In this document: piece by piece, positions 37,501 to 48,014 of the stretch
Layout of the letters: each line of letters opens with the position of its first letter
Position numbering within the stretch: position 1 is the stretch's first letter
Assembly: GCA_963971305.1 (NCBI GenBank)
Contig: OZ020307.1
Location: 6,647,501-6,711,500, forward strand
Source: Arcuatula senhousia
Taxonomy: Eukaryota > Mollusca > Bivalvia > Mytilida > Mytilidae
Direction of reading: 5' to 3'
Length of the DNA: 64,000 bases
The notes under the pieces: model-generated
Seen by the model: the letters and a program-made list of their open reading frames with translations, nothing else
Told to the model about the DNA's origin: nothing
Database searches by the model: none
Made by a program: the position numbers and the translations under genes

Positions 37501-40500
37501 TTACGAATTCACAATCTATCATTTAACTGCTGTATGCAAATGTCAGATCTTTTCAGAAGTTGTGAACTGGATACATTGATCAATTTCTATGGAAAACAAG
37601 GTCAGTCTTCAGGATTTGGATTATTTTTAAAAAGAAGCCTGACTTCATTTCAAGAAAACAAAATTATCAGATACGGAGCATGTAGTTAAAATCAGTTTTA
37701 AAGTTTTTTTTAAATTACTTTTGTAAACGTTGACTTTACAAATTTTGCTACAAATACATGTATAATACTACCAAAGGAAAAAGATCCTCTGTTGAGCTTT
37801 ATCACTTAAATGAGAATTTTTCAATACAACATGTTGGTTTCTGTGAAGTGTCAAAACAGAAGCTTTGTGTTAAAAATTTTGTTTTGAAACTTCCAGTTAA
37901 GTTATGTGAATGTTTTTGCATGTATTTCAATGACATGACCAATCAAGGCATTACTTTTGTTATTTCAGCTATTAAATCTCTGTTAAATAACAATCCGTGT
38001 CAAGTACGAGAGACAATAACTAACGATGTGGCCCATATATTGGCATGTTATAGAAAGAACTGTGCTAGTCCATCCTCTGCAGGACAATTAATATTACCTG
38101 AGTGTATGAAACTTTTACCTGTGTATGGAAACTGTGTGTTGAAAAGTGATGGTCTGAGAGGAGGTAAGCTGTATTGGTTTAGTCAGTCATCGAGTTGAAG
38201 TTCATATATTTATGTCACCTGCCTTTAGCAGAAATGACTTACACAGGTTCATTAAATGTTTTCTGTTGTTTTGGGAATTGTTAACATAAAATCTTTTGTA
38301 CATTTTCACAATACATGTAGTGAACTTTTGGTAAATATATTAACTGGTAACTTTGCCTTGTAGTGTTAAATGTGTAAAATGTTCTAATGACCCTGGCATA
38401 ATGACATCCTGTAGTTACAATACATGATAGACCCTGTCAGATGGTATTCAATTGTTGGCCGGATTTCACGGAGTGAAAAATCTGGGTTTTAAAATGGTGA
38501 CTGTCGGGCGGGTGGCGTGGGGCAAGTAAGAAATTTTTTGTAACAGTTTTCTCAGCAACTTCTTATCACAGCCACTTGATATCCAAAAAGGTGGGATTCG
38601 ATTTCAGGTCTGTCGCTCACTTACTTCCTCATGTTCCTGTTTAATGAATTCCGGCCATTTTTGACTTCTGACAGATTTTTTTATTTTTCTAAACAGTCTT
38701 AATGATTAATACACCCCCTGTTTTTATTGACTATTTCCCAATGAATTCTGCCTATATCCCATACAAGTTTTAAAGGACAAAATTTACCTAATTTTGATGT
38801 AGAACACTTAGATAAATTACACCTACTGTAGTTGCTAACATTCTAAAGTATTTGATTTTTCAGGCCAGGAGATTTCCACAGATGACAGAAGTTATTTAAT
38901 GTTTATAATGAATGCTATGAATGTCAAGTTCTCTAGTGTGTTCTTCTACCCAAGAATGTTCCCTGTGGTAAGTCATAGACCTATGTCACAATTGTAATTA
39001 ATCTGCCTCTGTGTTTCCTAGTCATACGTAACATACATGTAGTTCAAAATGTTTATCTTTGTCTTGTTTAATATGTATGATCAAATCCAATGGTTTTGTC
39101 TTTGCCCTTCAGACTTTTGACATTTGAATGCCCCATAGGTGCCTCATTGCTGCTTCTTCCAATGAAATAAAAAATCTTTCTAAATGCTCTAATCTTTAGG
39201 TGAAAGAAGTATACCCTTTTGATGTACATATTGAATGATTTTTCCAGCACAACAAATGCAGTTGTCGAACTAAGTATTGATATCATGCACAACACATTTG
39301 GACTGAAATAAAATTCAATATTCAACACCAATCATAGTATCACTATTTTCATTAATTATCCTTTTAATACCTATATTTCATTGCTACAGCATAATCTACC
39401 AGATGAAGGCACAGATTTACCAGTCAGTGTAAGGTGTTCATCAGAGAGGTTAAAAGAAGATGGTGTTTATTTATTAGGTGAGTAAATATTGTATTTAACA
39501 ATTGCTGCTGAGACATTAGAGGGTTGTTAAAAACTCTAACACTTTACAGATAAAGATGTATTTTAGCACAAGAATAATTATTACTATGAAAGTATTAATA
39601 TTCTTTGGGTACCAATTTTCGTGGTTTTCATGGGTCAGGCAAGCAGCAAAATTAAATTATAAAAAAATTCACAAAAATTAAGTTTACTCAGAAACCACGA
39701 AAATTGATACCGACCAATTTAAGTACTTTCACAGTATACTGCTAATTGCTGAAGTTATGTTTCTGAGTAAACAAAGAAGTACCAATCATGATAGGGGCAT
39801 GTAAATGTCCGAAGTCTAAAACAGCAAAAACATAATCAATTGATACAAGATGAAGAAACAGTAACATGAAAAATGCAATCACAAAACAACCAAACACCAA
39901 ACAGCAACACAAACACCAGGTGTGACGATTGCTTGTGGCTTGTCCATGTTTAATTGCATTTAAGGCAGTGAAGAGTTAAAATAAGTAAAGTAATATTTTA
40001 TTTTATTTGTAAAATGTTTTATGTTTGTAGAGAATGGTTTGTCCATGTTTTTGTGGATTGGTCATAATGTGGATCCCCATTGGATACAACAAGTGTTTGG
40101 TGTACAGAGTGTGGCTCAGATAGACATAGATAAGGTCAGTAATTAGAACAAACTTCAATATGTAGTATAGTAATAAAGATAATAATGTTTGAATTTATAT
40201 GTAAACTGGGAGACTTACCAACTTGTGAGTGACTTGGCAGGGTAACATATCCATGAGTTCCTTCATATTTATCTTTATTGCTAATAATCCATTTATTTTT
40301 TATTGCATAGTGAATTTATTTGAAAAGACTTTTACAATTTTATGCTTCTGCTGTCAACTGTAAAAAAAATATACAAAAATATTCCCACTTACAAAAATGC
40401 AGTTAACCAATGGAATTTACCAAACATTATGTGTAACAAAAAGAAGAAAAATACTTTGTGGCTCAATTAAACATTATTGAGTCAACTTTAGAAAAACTTT

Positions 40501-41213
40501 TATGTTATATTTTCAGAGTAAGATATTAGACCTTGACAATCCTGTATCTATCAGATTGAGGGAGGTCATCAGTAAGGTCAGGTCAGAAAGGTCACGATGT
40601 ATGAAGGTAAGAAAAAAATTACAGTAACAATTATGTACTAAAGGTTACCTTCCCAAATTAATCAACTGATGATTGTAGAAAAAGAAACATTTTACAAAAT
40701 AGGGCACCATGTCTTTTATATATATTCTTGTAACACAAATTTAAATTCCAAGCAATAATCTTTTTAAATCCATATTAGTTAATCAATATATTATACAATT
40801 ACTGTCTTTTGTTGAGGTAAATGTGCAGTGTTTTGACTTTTGAAAAAAACAGATATTCACTGATGTATTTGAAGTGTAAAAAAAATTTAACCCAAACAGA
40901 AAAATACTGTAACGACGTCATCACCTTTCCCGCCATTTTGTAGGTGAATATCACTTTGCCAGGTGAATATCCTTTTTTATTCACTTAGTTGATTAAAATG
41001 AAATATGTAAAAGAATTATTTATATTATAGAATAATCTTAGGTATTTAACTATTGTGTATCCTTTATTTTAGTTAACCATAGTACGACAGAGAGATAAAT
41101 TAGAACCCTGGTTTAATCATTTCATGGCTGAGGATAAAGGATCCAATGGCAGTAGTTCTTATGTTGACTTTCTGTGTCATATCCACAAAGAGATCAGGAA
41201 TTTATTGAACTGA
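22576..41213 (+). CDS. SEC24C: SEC24C/D-type COPII coat cargo-adaptor subunit
   Basis: Coding exons: 22576-22723, 23056-23158, 23669-23873, 24241-24288, 24615-25418, 25919-26027, 27049-27176, 27578-27716, 27949-28064, 29980-30107, 30422-30500, 30773-30885, 33185-33395, 33666-33836, 35661-35757, 36544-36689, 37462-37600, 37969-38163, 38864-38967, 39390-39477, 40031-40134, 40517-40606, 41073-41213. Total 3606 nt (1201 residues); every junction has GT/AG and phases agree. Domains: Pro/Gly/Met-rich disordered region (1-~430); zinc finger with Cys531/534/553/556 (VRCKRC...FQCVFC); trunk from ~600 ([39 protein letters not shown]); beta-sandwich and helical regions with [18 protein letters not shown]; gelsolin-like C-terminus ([11 protein letters not shown] near 1091). 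Sec24 pairs with Sec23 in the inner COPII coat and selects cargo at ER exit sites. The [19 protein letters not shown] segment and zinc finger match the C/D rather than A/B class; C versus D is undecided. It is longer than vertebrate SEC24C because of the Met-Pro repeats. Confidence 0.95.
24615..25418 (+). repeat. SEC24 exon encoding NFGMPP-type peptide repeats
   Basis: The 268-codon exon encodes residues 169-436. From ~222 to ~370 it contains ten copies of a 12-16-residue repeat, [S/T]N[F/M]GMPP followed by SSMGGPP or variants ([15 protein letters not shown]). Codon-level differences between copies show that the array is old enough to have diverged. It is a predicted disordered, low-complexity segment, exposed at the coat's membrane-distal N-terminus. 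Antisense open frames through it are shadows of the repeat. Confidence 0.9.
26172..26730 (+). mobile_element. Tandem-repeat element with CCGCATC hairpin (family F6) in SEC24 intron
   Basis: It starts with the palindrome CCGCATC-AAA-GATGCGG, then TTTGTCCGTCC, followed by three diverging ~165-bp units (GAACACTAAAACTCAAAAAC ... TTTGCATATTAAAATTTC ... ATCACAGATTTTGAGAAT). The third unit is shortened. It lies in intron 25419-... downstream of the 25919-26027 exon (intron 26028-27048). It is non-coding and non-autonomous; the right end is poorly defined. Confidence 0.65.
28404..29902 (+). mobile_element. 'GCGGTCGTAT' element (family F2) in SEC24 intron
   Basis: The left end has TATACGACCGCAAA and the near-palindrome TTTGCGGACGTA, followed by a GTCGTCGTC microsatellite. 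The body is seven degenerate units. The motif GGGGCC...GGGGCC recurs at ~28948, 29094, 29241, 29389 and 29538 (a 147-149-base period). The right end has TTGCGGTCGTATCATGCTG. Two copies of the 50-bp minisatellite core (as TTTGTCAGTCCACCATGG) lie just inside the right end. It fills most of intron 28065-29979. Confidence 0.8.
30676..30757 (+). pseudogene. Decayed duplicate of a SEC24 splice acceptor and exon start
   Basis: CTATTTCTTGTTTCAG at ~30681-30696 resembles the genuine acceptor CTATTTCTTGTTACAG ending at 30772. The bases after it (GGTCTCAGATTTAGAAGATG, then TTCCTTTGTT) align with the exon at 30773 (GGTATCAGATCTTGACGATG, then TTCCTTTGTT). The relic has lost the reading frame. The active acceptor must be the downstream one, since only it keeps phase. 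Confidence 0.6.
31017..32623. mobile_element. TA-flanked DNA transposon, non-autonomous, in SEC24 intron
   Basis: The inverted ends are CCGTATTTTCCGGTGTATAA on the left and, complemented, CCGTATTTTCCGGAGAATAA on the right. They are flanked by TA on each side (31015-31016 and 32624-32625). Subterminal GC-rich blocks repeat the AAGCCGC/GGTGCGCTTTAT theme. There is no transposase-like frame in the 1.6-kb interior. The TA duplication suggests a Tc1/mariner/pogo-type source; the family is not certain. Confidence 0.8.
33988..35359 (-). mobile_element. Hairpin-capped repeat element, family F1 copy E (~170-bp units), in SEC24 intron
   Basis: Reverse orientation: terminal hairpin at 33988-34018, a GTCGTCGTC microsatellite at 34035-34090, then a 490-type tail fragment. 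Six ~170-bp units follow (TTGTCAGATGACCCCTTATA, TTAGCTGTTGCTTGCTTAAA) and the AGGCTCCTGGGAGCC-type palindrome at ~35340-35356. Units are more alike than in copy D, suggesting recent array turnover. It lies in intron 33837-35660. Confidence 0.85.
35758..37461 (+). other. SEC24 introns 15 and 16, no element identified
   Basis: Apart from the exon at 36544-36689 this is AT-rich intron. A ~45-base imperfect duplication (CTTTTGAATGGAAATAATG) occurs at ~36875 and ~36910. The stretch 36960-37330 contains a GTGACCAGGGGTCACT palindrome at ~37056, perhaps a degenerate repeat. No gene is seen. Confidence 0.45.
39584..39734. mobile_element. Short TA-flanked foldback element in SEC24 intron
   Basis: The left CTATGAAAGTATTAAT...GGGTACCAATTTTCGTGG is mirrored by the right CCACGAAAATTGATACC...AGTACTTTCACAG. 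TA is present outside both ends. The element is 151 bases, nearly all of it foldable into one hairpin. A typical MITE of the Tc1/mariner size class; the autonomous parent is unknown. Confidence 0.7.
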
Positions 41214-42830
41214 GACCCGAGTCATTTAACAGGTGCTAGTACAGCTCGGCCATGCAGGAATTCATCTTGTGTTCAGCAGAATCTGAATAGATTCTAGTCT
41301 AATGCATGATCTATAAGAAGAAATCCCCAAAAAGGACTTCGTCCCAAGGATAATTCCAGGCATTAGAGATTTTAGGCTGTACCAAAGGATTTTACAAACC
41401 AACGTCATGAGAATGTAATCATTAATTAAAAAACATTTATAAAACCATGTTATCATCTGAATATAAGTTGGTTTAATGAGATTTTTAAGCAATTAATGTG
41501 CATCAATTAATTATGGAATACTAGTTCTACTTGACTAAGTCATTGAGTGACAGATGTTTTAATTTTACTATTTATAAATCCACTGTTGTCTCATTTCTAC
41601 ATTATAGTTTAATTAGTTACTTGTTCTTAATTTTATATTTCTCAAACCTTTCCTAAAAAAAATTACATTTTCTTACTTGACAGCAAGACTGTAACCTGAC
41701 TTTTCTGATTATTTAAATATTTTAAATTATTTGCTTTAAAGTAAGATTATCCTTCATTTATAATAACGTTGGAAAGAAATTCACACACCAAACTTATATC
41801 ATTTATTGTTTTGAAAATGAAAATGGCGTTTGTTAAAAGTAAATTTGTTATTGACGAAAAGTTAGTGGCGATGTGATAGTCTTCCTGTGATAACACTAGT
41901 CCAAGTTTCTACTAAATGTAGGTTGTAGATTATAAGTACTAATTCATTGTAATGAATCAAAATTATGGAAATTAATTTTGAATGAGTGAGCTACATAATA
42001 TATATTGTTATATCTGTTTTGCGTATTTCACCTTCATAACACAAGTTCCTCAAACATTTAGTTAACCAGCAGTTTCATGTCAGAACAACTATTTTATTTA
42101 ATGATATATACAAGTATGAGGACAGTCTTAGTCGTTTTACATGTACTAGGTCTTCTTGTGACAGACCTGCATGCTATTTAAGTTAATTATATTATGTGAA
42201 GTCACTATGCAATAGTTCTAATACATGATACTGATGAGTCAAAAAAAGTTTGATGTTACTTTATTTATCATTGTTTTAAAAAATATTGACTAGCATATTA
42301 TATTAAGTAATCTGAAAGTATCAACATGTTTATACATGTAGCTCAGACTATCTGGAAAAATAAATTTTGGATTTGATTCACTAAATGGAATGTATTTGTT
42401 CAACTATTTTCTGTTAGACCAAATGCAGAACAAGTTTGTCTTTTGTATTGATTTAAAATCAATTGTGAAAAGGAATATGTTTCAGTACAATGTGTTCTAA
42501 CATTGACAAATTCTCTATTGAATCCCATGTATGAAAATATTTGACCTTTGTTAAAAAATGAGCATGAAGACGGTCGTTAAATTTCTTTAAGTACTTAATT
42601 ACATATGTAGCAAACAAATCTTTAGTGCTGAACTGTATTTTTCACTTCTTATTCATTATTTTGAATATTACTTGAACTTCACACGAGGTGCAATTTCTTC
42701 TCTGATTTATGTGTCTGCCAAATAATTTATTTTGTTGCTGTATATTGTTATATCTGTGGTTCTGAAGTGTATGTAAGAATTGTGAACAGCGAAGTGAATG
42801 ATGATAATAAAAAGAAGAAAAAAGCATTAT
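41214..42830 (+). other. SEC24 3' untranslated region (extent inferred)
   Basis: It follows the TGA at 41211-41213. It is AT-rich with no competing gene. Several partial AATAAA variants occur; I take the one at 42806 as the likely last signal because the sequence changes to repeats soon after. A long antisense frame (42642-42827) has no recognisable content. Confidence 0.45.
42806..42811 (+). terminator. Candidate polyadenylation signal AATAAA for SEC24
   Basis: AATAAA followed 12-25 bases later by AAAAAAGCATTATTG, ~1.6 kb after the stop codon. It is one of several possible sites, chosen by position only. Confidence 0.35.
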
Positions 42831-43095
42831 TGTATTATTTATTACTAGTGAACAGGAACATGTTTGGCTCTAACCAAAGAGGCACCTAAAAGATATTTAA
42901 TTGACAAGGATATTATATTACAATTACTTTTAAAAAATTGAGAAAATGATTATCATAAAAAGTAGTGTAACAATATCACCACATGCAACAAGTAAGAAAA
43001 GCCTATTACATCATGTACATGTTTATCAATACATAATATACTCTACAATTATTCATTGTGCTTAAACACATACATTAAACATAGAATTTATCTTA

Positions 43096-43235
43096 CTTAT
43101 TTCGCAAGCAACAGCTTTTCTTTAACTGCAATAATTTCATTCAATGTTCTATTTTTGGTAATAGTGCCCATGTTTTTATTATATCCCTTAAAAATGTGAA
43201 GCATTTGTTGTCAACATGTCATATATAATATGAGG
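43096..43235 (+). repeat. Fragment of an F1 element
   Basis: GCAAGCAACAGCTTTTCTTT joined to GTTCTATTTTTGGTAATAGT and CATTTGTTGTCAACATGTCA. These pieces occur in the ~170-bp unit and the 3' tail of the element at 53160-55057, but here they are separated by a deletion. No hairpin end is present. Confidence 0.6.
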
Positions 43236-44075
43236 CAGGTTTAACCTGTGAGGCTCCTGATGTTAAAACGTATCAATAAATATTTTACAAGCTAAAATTA
43301 ATTTTGAAAACGTTCAAATGCGATGAATTTGTAACAATTCATGTTCGAAAATAAAACCAAGTTAGAATTTCTTGTGTATCACTTCTGCATAAACAAAGTC
43401 AATTAAGTCCCATAACTCCTACTAAATTTGTCAAATCAAAAGGGCTTTGTGATATGATCAACTACATATGACAATTCTAAAAAATATTAAAATCTGTTGA
43501 GCAGTTTCAGAGGAGTTGCACACTAAAAGTGTTTTTATCACCTAAAATGAACAAAGTCAAGAAAGTCCCATAACTCCTATTAAATTTGTCATATCAAAAG
43601 GGCTTTGTGATATGATCAACTACATATCATGACAAACAATCCTAAAAATTTCATCAAAATCCGTTGAGCAGTCTCCGAAGGAGTTGAGATCACAAAGTGT
43701 TCCTAAAATGAACAAAAACGATAAAGGGACATAACTCCAAAAAAATTTGTTGAATCAAAATGGAGGTAGATCAAAAACAATCCTAAAGAAAGATTTATCA
43801 AAATCTGTTGAGCTGTCTCAAAGGAGTTGAACTCACAAAGTGTTCCCATGACCTAATTGAACAAATTCAATTAAGTCCCATAACTCCTATAAAATTTTTC
43901 AATTGAAAAGGGCATTGCGATATGATCAATTATATATCATGACTAACAATTCTACATAATTTCATCAAAATCTGTTGAGAGGTAATATCAGAAGAGTTGT
44001 GTCCACAAAAGTGTGACGGACAGAGGGTTTATGTCCCTTCGTCGTGTTGCGGCGATGTGGCAAGGGATAACAAAA
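43236..44075 (+). mobile_element. Tandem-repeat element with ~155-bp units (family F5)
   Basis: A short palindromic start (CAGGTTTAACCTG, GAGGCTCC) is followed by four units at ~43390, 43550, 43708 and 43860. Each has ATAACTCC, a GGGCTTTGTGATATGATCAA-type segment and ATCTGTTGAGCAGT. It then reads GTGACGGACAGAGGG and an imperfect terminal stem (TATGTCCCTT ... AAGGGATA). It is non-coding. The architecture parallels the F1 elements although the sequence is unrelated. Confidence 0.7.
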
Positions 44076-44469
44076 GCTGCTTTATTATATGATACGAGTA
44101 TTTTGAAATGGTACACCAATTTGATCCATGGAAACAGTAATGACGTATAACATTGTGACAAACAAAATAGAAGATATTGAGATGTAAAATACCAGGAAGT
44201 GTTCATGACACAACCTACATGAATTAGTTGATATTTGAAAATCCACAATGGATAACAGCCAGCATTGTTGCTGCTCCCTAATCAAATGTTATTAAGCCAT
44301 TGCATCTATATCAAAGTGGGCATTGGAGGTTCTAACTATTGGGAGACCCACCATCATAGTGGAGAGAGACAGGAAAAAAAACACCACTCAATATTTTTAT
44401 TCAGGCACTTCACAGGTGTACATAGAAAGCTAGAATTTAAATAAATAATTATTTACACATACCATTTTT

Positions 44470-45894
44470 ATACGACCGCAAAAAATTTGCGGACGTATAA
44501 TGGTATGATGCTGTCGTCGTCGTCGTCGTTGTCGTTGTCGTCGTCTGTTAACTTTAGTGTATACACGATAACTTTAGTTCTAGTTATCCAAATGCAATGA
44601 AATTTGACAATGATATTTCTTACCATTAAAGGATGGATGGGATTGATTTTGGGAGTCCCCCCTTTTTTCGTTTGGAAATTAAGGGCCAAAAGGGGCCAAA
44701 ATTGTAACTTTTTTGTTTGTTCTTACAATAACTTTTTCAAAATCTTCTCCTCTGAAACTACTGAACAGAATTCAATGAAACTTGGTATGATTGATCATTA
44801 GGGTGTCTTGCACTATAGTAATGTTTCAATTTCTGATTCGTCAAAAAACATGGCCACCGTGGCTAAAAATAGACCAGGGGGGTCAGACTACTGTTTTTGG
44901 CTTGTAATTCAAAAAGTATAAGGGATAGATGAAATCTGATGCCACCCTACTGCTTCAGGATCAAAAGTTCTACAAAAGTCTCCATTTGGTCGAAGTTGTC
45001 AGAAGACCCCTTATAGGGGTTACGGCCCCTTAAAGGTGAAAAATAGCATTTTTTCATGTTTTTGCCCTATAGTATGAAAATTATTGCAGATAGCAAAAAG
45101 CTGTTGCTTGCTTAATTGTTCAGCTCATTTAGCTCTACAAAAAACTCCATACGGTTGAAGTTGTCAGATGACCCCTTATAGGGGCTACAGCCCCTAAAAT
45201 AGTGTTTTTTCATGTTTTTGGCCTATGAAATGAAAACTATAGCAGGTAGAGAGAAGCTGTTGCATACTTAAATGTTCAGCTCATTTACACAATTAAGAAT
45301 TAATTTTTGCGACCCCCCCCCTTTTTCCCCTATTACGTAATTAGGGGCCAAATGGGGCCAAAATCAAAACTTTTTTATTTGTGGTCGGATTTTAAAATTT
45401 TTTTTTGCAAGTTTATTCTTGTCAGGTAGTGAATCCAAATTTGAGAATTAATTTATGTGACCATCCCCTTTTTCACTTGTTTTGTAATTAGGGGCCAAAA
45501 GGGGCCGTAATCAAAACTTTTTTATTTCTGGTTTGTTTTTGAAATTTTTTTTTGCAAGTTTATTTTTGTCAAGTAGTGAATCCAAATTTGAGAAATTATT
45601 TTTGCAACCCCACCCCCTTTTCACCTGTTACATAATAAGGGGCCAAAAGGGGCCGAAATTGATTTTTTTTAATTCTTGTCCGATTTTGACCATTTTTTTG
45701 CAAGAGTAGAATACAAAATTGAAAATTTATATTTTTACCCCCTGGGTCGAAAGTCCACCAGAGCAGCATGTGTCAAAAACCTTTGTCAGTCCACCATGGG
45801 CTGCATGTGTCCAGAGCAATAGACTATCCATATTGGGCCTAAAATGTACAGGGTTCAACATGTTGCGGTCGTATCATGCTGCGCTCGGCGAAGC
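44470..45894 (+). mobile_element. Chimeric F2 element containing an internal F1 segment
   Basis: Left end TACGACCGCAAAAAATTTGC with a GTCGTCGTC microsatellite, and right end TTGCGGTCGTATCATGCTG, as in the copy at 28404-29902. Between ~44731 and ~45290 the F2 body is replaced by reversed F1 sequence (CTTCTCCTCTGAAACTACTG ... TTGTCAGATGACCCCTTATA) that lacks both F1 ends. F2 units resume with TTTTTGCGACCCCCCC. Minisatellite cores again sit just inside the right end. Confidence 0.75.
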
Positions 45895-46212
45895 TTTTTA
45901 TTTACAATTTTCATGCAAATCAAACTTTCATTATTTATTTGATAAAACCTTATAAAAAGTTAAAAAGTTATGATTATTATATGAAAAATTTACAATACAG
46001 AATAAAAATTTCTTTAGTTGATCACAATGTTAGTTCCATGGATATAAAAATCTGTAAAATGCTTCAACACCAGCATAGTTATTAGAAACTAGTCAATAGG
46101 ACATCTATCGTTGTATCTTTAAGGTTGAGTCCAATATTGTCAAAGTAGTGATGGAATCTGCAAAGAGAAATATGAACAAATTATAAGTGCTGTACATGTA
46201 ATACCACTTTTA

Positions 46213-47150
46213 AAACTAGATAATGTGTCTATGAGCCACAGGATGGCCCTCCCGTTCTTGAAATATCATTGACCCTCAATGTGTATTACCTGGGATATGG
46301 ACCTTTACCAAGAAATTGACCAAAAGTGTTCATGTGTAAAATATAGGTCGCTGTGACCTTATTTCTGATGGGTGGTGCCATGTACCAAGACTCATCGAGA
46401 AGTGAAATATTATTGACCCCTAACATGTAGTATTCAAGATATGGACCTTAACCAAGAACTTAACCAAAGTCATTAATGCGTAAATATAGGTCACAGTGAC
46501 CTCATTTCTAGTGGATGGTGTCACTTTACCCAAGACACATCTAGTGGTGAAATATCATTGACCCCCAACATCCAGTATCCAAGTTATGGACCTTAACCAA
46601 GAACTTAACCGAAGTCGTTCATGCATAAAATATAGATCACAGTGACCTAATTTTTATTGGGTGGTGTCATGTTACCCAAGACACATCTAGTGGTGAAATA
46701 CCATTGACCATCAACATGTAGTATCTGAGATATGGACCTTAACCAAGAACTTAACCAAGTTCATTCATGCGTAAAATATAGGTCACAGTGACCTAATTTC
46801 TAGTGGGTGGTGTCACCTTACCTAAGACACATCTAGTAGTGAAATATCATTGACCCCCAACATCTAGTATCCAAGTTATGGACCTTAACCAAGAACTTAA
46901 CCGAAGTCATTCATGCATAAAATATAGGTCACAGTGACCTAATTTCTAGTGGGTGGTGTAGCCCTACCCAAGACCCATCTGGTGGTGAAATATCGTTGAC
47001 CCCCAACATCTAGTATCCGAGTAATGGACCTTAACCAAGAACTTAACCAAAGTGTTACGGACGGACGTAGGGACGTACGGACGGACGGACGGACAAGGGT
47101 AAAACTATATGTCCGATCCACATACGTGGTCGGGCCATAACTAGAAAGAA
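46213..47150 (+). mobile_element. Tandem-repeat element with ~147-bp units (family F4)
   Basis: Six or so units containing GGTCACAGTGACCTAATTTC, GTGGTGAAATATCATTGACC and ATGGACCTTAACCAAGAACT are followed by a GGACGGACGTAGGGACGTAC microsatellite (47049-47093). An end segment has a small stem (CCGATCCACATACGTGGTCGG) and GGGCCATAACTAG. TCACAGTGA is itself palindromic in each unit. No coding sequence; the antisense frame here reads the microsatellite. It lies downstream of ATAD5. Confidence 0.75.
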
Positions 47151-47199
47151 TGACAGTCTTCCATGGAACACGTATGTCACACATGTCTTAAAATATTTG

Positions 47200-47417
47200 G
47201 TTAACAGGAAGTAAATGAGTTACAGCTTTAAGATTGTGTTACACCAAATAGTACTAGGAGGAAACTACATGCCAGATATCAAGAGGCTGTGTCATGTAGT
47301 TCCCTGAAAATATGCGACGGAAATTTTTGTAACGCCGCAGGACCATGCAAGAAGACGGATAGTGTCAAAGGGACTCCATTATGTCGATTTGTAACATGTT
47401 GCAGGCAACATAACAAC
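47200..47417 (+). repeat. Fragment of a GTCGCC-type repeat element (family F3)
   Basis: One unit (AACAGGAAGT ... ATCAAGAGGCTGTGTCATGT ... GCGACGGAAATTTTTGTAAC) and the end segment (TATGTCGATTTGTAACATGT, GCAGGCAACATAAC), matching the longer copy at 54219-54656. The left end is missing. Confidence 0.6.
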
Positions 47418-48014
47418 TATCTTTAAGTACAGTTAGTATACAGTACATTAGGTCAATCCTTTTAATTTAAAAGACACTTGAGTGATTGAATTTTTGTCCA
47501 TTCAAATTTCATCCTATTGAGTGTTCTTTGTGTATTAAATCACTGCATCAGATTTTAGAAAGATGCATTGTATTCAAGTTTCAGACAATGCATAAATGTT
47601 CAATTAATGTATTTTAGACTTCATTGTATTTTCAAGAAACTTCATATTTCCTGTCATGTTGGATTTTATGCAAAATTTAAGCCACTAAACCAAGTTAAGA
47701 AATCACAAACAATCAGTCAAAAGAATGTTGAATAAAATTTCAAAGTGACTAGATAACTCAAACTAAAGTTATTGTGCAACAGTTAAATAACAGATATAGA
47801 CTACACCAAAGACACCATTTTACCATGTTATTTTCAATAATCTTTTGTGGCCACATATAATTTTGATATTTGAAACATATATCAGGACATAACTCTTTAG
47901 TTTTGGGTATCAAACAAATCTTGACTGAGAATTATTGGAGACTGATGTAACCACATATTCCAGCAACATCCAGTATGCTTAAACTAGACCACTTCTCCGG
48001 GATTTATATTTGAT
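47418..48014 (-). other. ATAD5 3' flank, no other feature
   Basis: AT-rich sequence downstream of the ATAD5 stop codon (48015-48017), presumably including its 3' UTR. No clear AATAAA close to the stop on the minus strand and no other gene. Confidence 0.4.
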
